From JACOVP01 sp964390715 (lineage in GTDB: Archaea; Nanobdellota; Nanobdellia; SCGC-AAA011-G17; UBA489): 34,233 nt of DNA. The notes beneath the pieces are model-generated. The model was given only the letters and a program-made list of their open reading frames with translations. It ran no database searches and had not been told where the DNA came from. Numbering within the stretch: the stretch's first letter is position 1; the number at the start of each line of letters is the position of its first letter. The position numbers were made by a program, and so were the translations under genes. The stretch is from positions 1 to 34,233 of the forward strand of contig CAYMIM010000010.1 of the NCBI GenBank assembly GCA_964390715.1. The letters run 5' to 3'. Below, piece after piece: positions 30,730-34,233 of the stretch.

Positions 30730-32024
30730 AATTTGTCTGTCAGCCGCCAGGATCAAAGTCCAGAAAGATTATCGCTCGCGATAACAAAATAATTTCAAGT
30801 TCTTACAGCAGAGAGTTTGATTTCGTATTTCATCACGCGAAAGGTTGTTATGTCTTTGATATGGATGGAAAAAAGTATTTGGATTTCGCCGCGGGCATTG
30901 CTGTTGCGAATGTAGGACATGCGAATGACTCTGTGATAAAAGCGATGAATCAGCAGGCAGAGAAAGGATCACACGCGGCCTTCGGTGATTTTTATGCTGA
31001 ACTCCCAGTGAAATTTGTGGAAAAATTACTCACGTTTGTCCCAGATAATTTGAATAATGCTTTTCTCTCCAACTCAGGAACAGAAGCGGTAGAAGCGGCG
31101 TACAAATGCGCGCGTTGGCATACCAACAAGAAGTGGTTCATCGCTTTTGAGCATGCTTTCCATGGCCGCACAATGGGTTCTCTCTCCTTAACGCAATCCA
31201 AACCACATCATCGAGATCGCTATGGTCCATTTATGCCTGTAGTGCATGTTCCTTTTCCTTATGTCTATCGTATGCCTTTTGGATCAGAAGATGAATGTGT
31301 ACAATATTGTCTCGAAAAGATTGAACTAGTCATGAAACAACATCAGGGAGATATCGCGGGGTTGATAGTCGAACCCATACAAGGAGAAGGAGGATACATC
31401 GTCCCACCACAAAACTTTCACGCGCGGCTAAAAAAATTATGCGAGCGATATGATATTTTATTTTGCGCGGATGAGGTGCAATCAGGGTGCTATCGTACAG
31501 GAACGTTTCTCGCGTCAGAGCAGTTCAACGTGAAGCCAGACATAGTCTCTTTAAGTAAATCCATTGGTGGAGGCATTCCTCTGGGCGTTACTTTAGCGAA
31601 TAAAAAAACTATGGACTGGTTACCCGGTACACATTCAAACACGTTTGGCGGTAACCTTGTGGCGTGCGCGGCTGGTATCGCGACATTAGACTACATGAAG
31701 CGGCGCAAGCTCGGCGAGAACGCGAAAAAACAAGGAGCGTATATGTTAAAATTATTAGAAGAGCTGAAAGAAAAATACGAGTGTATTGGTGATGTTCGCG
31801 GTAGAGGATTGATGATTGGCGCGGAGATTGTCAAAGACAAGCATAGCAAAGCGCATGGTGAGCTCGAGATGAAGCAGATTTTGTGCAATGCTGCGGCGAA
31901 GGGTTTGATTCTCTTAGGTGCGGGAAAAAGTGTAGTTCGTTTTTGTCCTCCTTTAATCATCACAAAACAACAGGTAGAGCAGGGAATAGAGATTTTTGAA
32001 GACGTAGTGAAAAAGATTAAGTAA
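30726..32024 (+). CDS. Class III aminotransferase (4-aminobutyrate/ornithine type)
   Basis: A 432-aa PLP enzyme. Hallmarks are PPGSKSRKII at the N-terminus, SNSGTEAVEAA (115-125), FHGRT, EPIQGEGGY, the cofactor Asp249 (ADEVQSG) and the Schiff-base Lys278 (SLSKSIGGG). Its nearest known relatives are archaeal ornithine and 4-aminobutyrate aminotransferases. It overlaps aspartase by four bases, so transamination is tied to aspartate breakdown. The product could be succinate semialdehyde or glutamate semialdehyde, which the aldehyde dehydrogenase encoded 10 kb away could oxidise. Reaction class is secure, the amine donor is not. Confidence 0.88.
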   Translation: MKFVCQPPGSKSRKIIARDNKIISSSYSREFDFVFHHAKGCYVFDMDGKKYLDFAAGIAVANVGHANDSVIKAMNQQAEKGSHAAFGDFYAELPVKFVEKLLTFVPDNLNNAFLSNSGTEAVEAAYKCARWHTNKKWFIAFEHAFHGRTMGSLSLTQSKPHHRDRYGPFMPVVHVPFPYVYRMPFGSEDECVQYCLEKIELVMKQHQGDIAGLIVEPIQGEGGYIVPPQNFHARLKKLCERYDILFCADEVQSGCYRTGTFLASEQFNVKPDIVSLSKSIGGGIPLGVTLANKKTMDWLPGTHSNTFGGNLVACAAGIATLDYMKRRKLGENAKKQGAYMLKLLEELKEKYECIGDVRGRGLMIGAEIVKDKHSKAHGELEMKQILCNAAAKGLILLGAGKSVVRFCPPLIITKQQVEQGIEIFEDVVKKIK

Positions 32025-32043
32025 CAAAGCTTTAAGAGAAAGA

Positions 32044-32051
32044 TTTATAAA
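32044..32051 (+). promoter_or_regulatory. TATA box for a 47-codon small gene
   Basis: TTTATAAA, 23-30 bases before ATG 32074, the same spacing as at well-supported leaderless genes here. Confidence 0.5.
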
Positions 32052-32073
32052 CACAAATTACTACTAGAGAGAG

Positions 32074-32217
32074 ATGAAAAAAACATACAAAATATCTCTC
32101 AGTGCGTTAGCGTTAGGAGCAGCCTCAACCTTGCGCAAATTCTCCCTCTCGCGCGCATCATCAAGTTCAGTAATAGACTCTCGACTAATCATTGCTTTAT
32201 CATCCATTAACAAGTAA
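32074..32217 (+). CDS. Putative 47-aa small protein with a hydrophobic N-terminus
   Basis: A short frame with a clean TATA box 23-30 bases upstream. The first 20 residues are basic then hydrophobic (MKKTYKISLSALALGAAS), like a short signal or membrane-targeting peptide; the rest is Ser/Arg-rich and ends SSINK. No family is recognised. It lies after the aminotransferase on the same strand, and its 3' end approaches a convergent membrane-protein gene. The promoter geometry is the main support; it could instead be a small RNA or a gene remnant. Confidence 0.4.
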   Translation: MKKTYKISLSALALGAASTLRKFSLSRASSSSVIDSRLIIALSSINK

Positions 32218-32248
32218 CCACTAAGCAATTTAAAAACATTCTTCTATG

Positions 32249-32641
32249 TCAATCCTTAGAAGCAAAAAGAATTATTGACTCTATCAATGTAACTATAGAT
32301 ATTCCAAAAGCTACAAAAGCAAATAGAGAAGATTCTAACCTTCCCAATGAATAAAGATAAAATTCATAAAACATAAAGGAAGCCAAAGTAACTACAAACA
32401 AAATAAGCAATGGCTTAAACGTTCGCTCCCATCTTTTAGTTATCCCTAAAACAATTAAAAATAATATAGAAGGGCAAATTAAAAATGGAGCTGCATCAGT
32501 GTAAACAACATAAACAAAAACTATTACTTCCCAATCAAGATTGCCATCTAACAACAAGCCCAAAAAAGGCAATAAAATTCCCAACAAAACAATTATCCAA
32601 GAAGTATATTTAGCAAGCTTATAAGAAGTCTGTCTAAACAT
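32249..32641 (-). CDS. Small four-span membrane protein
   Basis: A 130-aa hydrophobic protein with about four spans (roughly residues 11-30, 38-60, 78-96 and 104-126). ATG 32641 overlaps the stop of the MGKG protein gene by eight bases, so the pair is co-translated; a longer frame to 32731 would overlap that gene deeply and is not preferred. No family is recognised. Being coupled to an exported Ig-like protein, it may be a membrane partner. Confidence 0.6.
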   Translation of the reverse strand: MFRQTSYKLAKYTSWIIVLLGILLPFLGLLLDGNLDWEVIVFVYVVYTDAAPFLICPSILFLIVLGITKRWERTFKPLLILFVVTLASFMFYEFYLYSLGRLESSLFAFVAFGISIVTLIESIILFASKD

Positions 32642-33125
32642 GAGTATTATCGCCAGAGAAAAGATTAGGAGGATAACTAGCGCCCGACGTAGTCTGACCA
32701 CTTGCTTTAGCCACAAGAGAATAATCTCCATTTGGAACCTGTTTAGAGTTTAACTCCGATCTAAAGATACCTATAGTCGAATAATGAGGGGTTACGCCAA
32801 CAGTATATTCTTTTCCATTCATGTCTTTAAGAACATAATCAAGACCAATAGACATATCCTTAAAAAAACGACCTTCATTATCTAAGACAGCAACTTCAAA
32901 AGAACCACTTAAAGTCGCTCCTGGATCTGGATAAACTATTGTTATAGCTGATGAAGAAGTATCTTCCGAAGAAGGTTGTTGTGTAATCATGTTTAGAAGT
33001 CTATCCGTTCTACTAGATCGAAATGCTTGTCCAGTCGCGTCATTGTACATTGAAGCAAAAAATGCCACCGCTAGTAACACAACAACTAGTAAAAGAAATC
33101 CTTTCTGCGCCATACCTTTTCCCAT
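32634..33125 (-). CDS. Secreted/membrane-anchored Ig-like protein with MGKG N-terminus
   Basis: A 163-aa protein. MGKGMAQK, a membrane span (about 9-25) and TGQAFR (31-36) nearly repeat the N-terminus of the protein starting at 11522. Residues about 60-150 look like an immunoglobulin-type beta sandwich (IVYPDPGATLSGSFEVAV ... GIFRSELNSKQVPNGDYSLVAKA). The (TA)n box at 33147-33155, 22-30 bases upstream, fixes ATG 33125 as a leaderless start. It overlaps a four-span membrane protein gene by eight bases. A surface role is likely; the partner is unknown. Confidence 0.72.
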   Translation of the reverse strand: MGKGMAQKGFLLLVVVLLAVAFFASMYNDATGQAFRSSRTDRLLNMITQQPSSEDTSSSAITIVYPDPGATLSGSFEVAVLDNEGRFFKDMSIGLDYVLKDMNGKEYTVGVTPHYSTIGIFRSELNSKQVPNGDYSLVAKASGQTTSGASYPPNLFSGDNTHV

Positions 33126-33146
33126 AGAAAAAACAGAAGAAATTAG

Positions 33147-33155
33147 ATATATATA
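33147..33155 (-). promoter_or_regulatory. (TA)n BoxA promoter of the Ig-like protein gene
   Basis: ATATATATA, 22-30 bases before ATG 33125. Confidence 0.55.
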
Positions 33156-33259
33156 GATAAGTATTCTAGAAAATAGAGGTTAGAGAAGATATTTATTAAG
33201 CACTAATAGTAAAAAGATTTCCCAAGGTAATTGGTAAAGAGCTTCAATACCACAAAACG

Positions 33260-33265
33260 TATAAG
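33260..33265 (+). promoter_or_regulatory. TATA box for the alpha/beta hydrolase gene
   Basis: TATAAG, 22-27 bases before ATG 33287. Two other ATGs, at 33268 and 33278, lie closer to the box and are less likely starts. Confidence 0.4.
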
Positions 33266-33286
33266 CTATGAAAAGAATGAAAAGAG

Positions 33287-33943
33287 ATGTCCAATCAAAA
33301 AACAAAAGATATAGTGCTCACGACAGAAGATCTGGTAAAAATTGCTGCTACTTTTTATGAGACAACTAGTGAAAAAGCAGTAATCTTAGTCCATATGTAT
33401 GGCGCGACTAGGCAAAGTTGGAAGGAGTTCGCGACGTTCTTGCAAGCAAAAGACTATCAAGTAATAGCAATAGATCTTCGTGGTCATGGGCAAAGCTTGG
33501 AAAAAAATAAGCAGAGAATCAGTTATATCAATTTTCATGAGCAAGAGTTTCTAGACATGCTCAAAGATATTAAGGCTGCGAGAGAGTTTGTACAGAAAGA
33601 AGGAGCTAGTGAAATCAGTATCATTGGCGCGTCCATTGGAGCCAATCTCGCTTTAATAACTGCGGCGCGTGATCGAGATATTGCCAAAGTTGTAGCGCTC
33701 TCGCCAGGTCTCAACTACAAGGGGCTCAAGCCGCAAGATGACGTGAAAAAAATCACAGTGCCGGTCATGTTAGTAGCGTCAGAAGATGACGCGTATAGCG
33801 CTATGTCTGTGCGCACATTAGAAGGAGTTATGCGTAAAGAAAGAGAAGTAAAGATGTTTCCTAAAGCGGATCATGGAACAAGAATGTTTTCTCATCAGCC
33901 AGAGCTAAAAATATTGATTTATAACTTCTTAGGGAAAAATTAG
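33287..33943 (+). CDS. Alpha/beta hydrolase (dienelactone hydrolase-like)
   Basis: A 218-aa cytoplasmic serine hydrolase with the classic triad: Ser116 in GASIGA, Asp167/168 in ASEDDAY and His196 in ADHGTRMF. The oxyanion-hole region reads LVHMYGATRQSW, and LRGHGQS follows strand 4. Substrates of this fold range from esters to peptides; the sequence does not pick one. It stands alone between a promoter and the convergent S8-type peptidase gene, whose stop it overlaps by four bases. Confidence 0.85.
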   Translation: MSNQKTKDIVLTTEDLVKIAATFYETTSEKAVILVHMYGATRQSWKEFATFLQAKDYQVIAIDLRGHGQSLEKNKQRISYINFHEQEFLDMLKDIKAAREFVQKEGASEISIIGASIGANLALITAARDRDIAKVVALSPGLNYKGLKPQDDVKKITVPVMLVASEDDAYSAMSVRTLEGVMRKEREVKMFPKADHGTRMFSHQPELKILIYNFLGKN

Positions 33944-34233
33944 CAGGGAATAATAATTCCTTTTAAATCAATGCAAATCACAGGAGCTGGCGCGGGTTGA
34001 AAAGTAAGATCATCAAAATGAGCGACAACCGCGTAGTCTTGTGATCCTTGGGGAATGTTAAATCCTCGAACTTCCACAGTATAAACTCCTGAAGCGGGTG
34101 TCGGAATGGCGACATGCTCGACGTTGTTAAGTCTGTCCCATTGGTCATTAAAAGGCGCGACAACATCATTTCCATTAAATTTCTGCCCATTAGGATCAGT
34201 CACAACAAGATCCAAATCATTGACTAGTTTAGG
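33940..34233 (-). CDS. C-terminal end of an S8-type (subtilisin-like) peptidase, cut by the window edge
   Basis: The frame runs open to the right edge, so only the last 97 or so residues are seen. LVNDLDLVVTDPNG followed by NNVEHVAI and VYTVEVRGFNIPQGSQDYAVV is the beta-sandwich that follows the catalytic domain in subtilisin-family peptidases such as KP-43. A short tail with two cysteines (CIDLKGIIIPC) follows. The catalytic part, if present, lies outside the window, so the peptidase call rests on this domain alone. Confidence 0.7.
   Translation of the reverse strand, partial: PKLVNDLDLVVTDPNGQKFNGNDVVAPFNDQWDRLNNVEHVAIPTPASGVYTVEVRGFNIPQGSQDYAVVAHFDDLTFQPAPAPVICIDLKGIIIPC

Noticed and set aside
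1..34233. CRISPR arrays, insertion sequences and replication origins
   Set aside because: No regularly spaced repeats, transposase genes or clustered origin motifs were seen.

Overview
The window looks like a piece of an AT-rich archaeal chromosome, most likely from a DPANN-type lineage (Woesearchaeota/Pacearchaeota-like). This is inferred from gene content and promoter style, since no marker rRNA is present. Archaeal hallmarks are a TruD of archaeal type, a cyclic-2,3-diphosphoglycerate synthetase-like GTPase, a class III aminotransferase of the archaeal 'PGxKSxxII' type, and TATA (BoxA) elements placed about 19-31 nt before many start codons. That spacing implies mostly leaderless mRNAs. 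No rRNA, tRNA, CRISPR array or insertion sequence was seen, and no stretch longer than about 300 bases lacks a gene.

Layout. (1) 1-2597: a SAM methyltransferase cut by the left edge, a NUDIX hydrolase, and on the minus strand a histidine phosphatase followed by a GH26-like glycosidase. (2) 2879-6939: a tight plus-strand operon for extracytoplasmic redox chemistry. It encodes a membrane-anchored DsbA, a CPHC thioredoxin-like lipoprotein, a lipoprotein carrying a complete CuA copper motif, DoxX, a DUF1461 membrane protein and a glutaredoxin, and it ends in TruD. (3) 6872-9412: a YkgJ-type cysteine-cluster protein, then a restriction-modification island (PD-(D/E)XK nuclease, Vsr, C5-cytosine methylase). 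(4) 9561-10744: a previously easy-to-miss 56-aa double zinc-ribbon protein coupled to an M42 aminopeptidase. (5) 10791-12697: three single-span secreted or surface proteins.

(6) 12745-18371: a VIT1-type metal transporter, a lipoprotein, carbamate kinase, a nucleotidyltransferase-fold protein, the cDPG synthetase-like GTPase and ornithine carbamoyltransferase. (7) 19049-24304: aldehyde dehydrogenase overlapping malic enzyme, a self-inhibited Fic protein, and a fumarate reductase/succinate dehydrogenase flavoprotein whose FAD-binding N-terminus is only recovered if translation starts at AUU. (8) 24385-29288: an unknown protein, a 1161-aa surface protein (PKD, beta-helix, TIG, LamG) and an M24 peptidase. 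(9) 29341-32024: aspartate ammonia-lyase coupled to a class III aminotransferase. (10) 32074-34233: a 47-codon leaderless small ORF, a secreted Ig-like protein with a membrane partner, an alpha/beta hydrolase, and the C-terminus of an S8-type peptidase cut by the right edge.

Taken together, the metabolic genes outline an amino-acid-fermenting economy. Carbamate kinase with ornithine carbamoyltransferase can make ATP from citrulline. Aspartase makes fumarate, the flavoprotein can use fumarate as an electron sink, and malic enzyme links C4 acids to pyruvate. The aminotransferase and aldehyde dehydrogenase could process ornithine or GABA. Arginine deiminase, fumarase and a FrdB subunit are not in the window, so the scheme is an inference.
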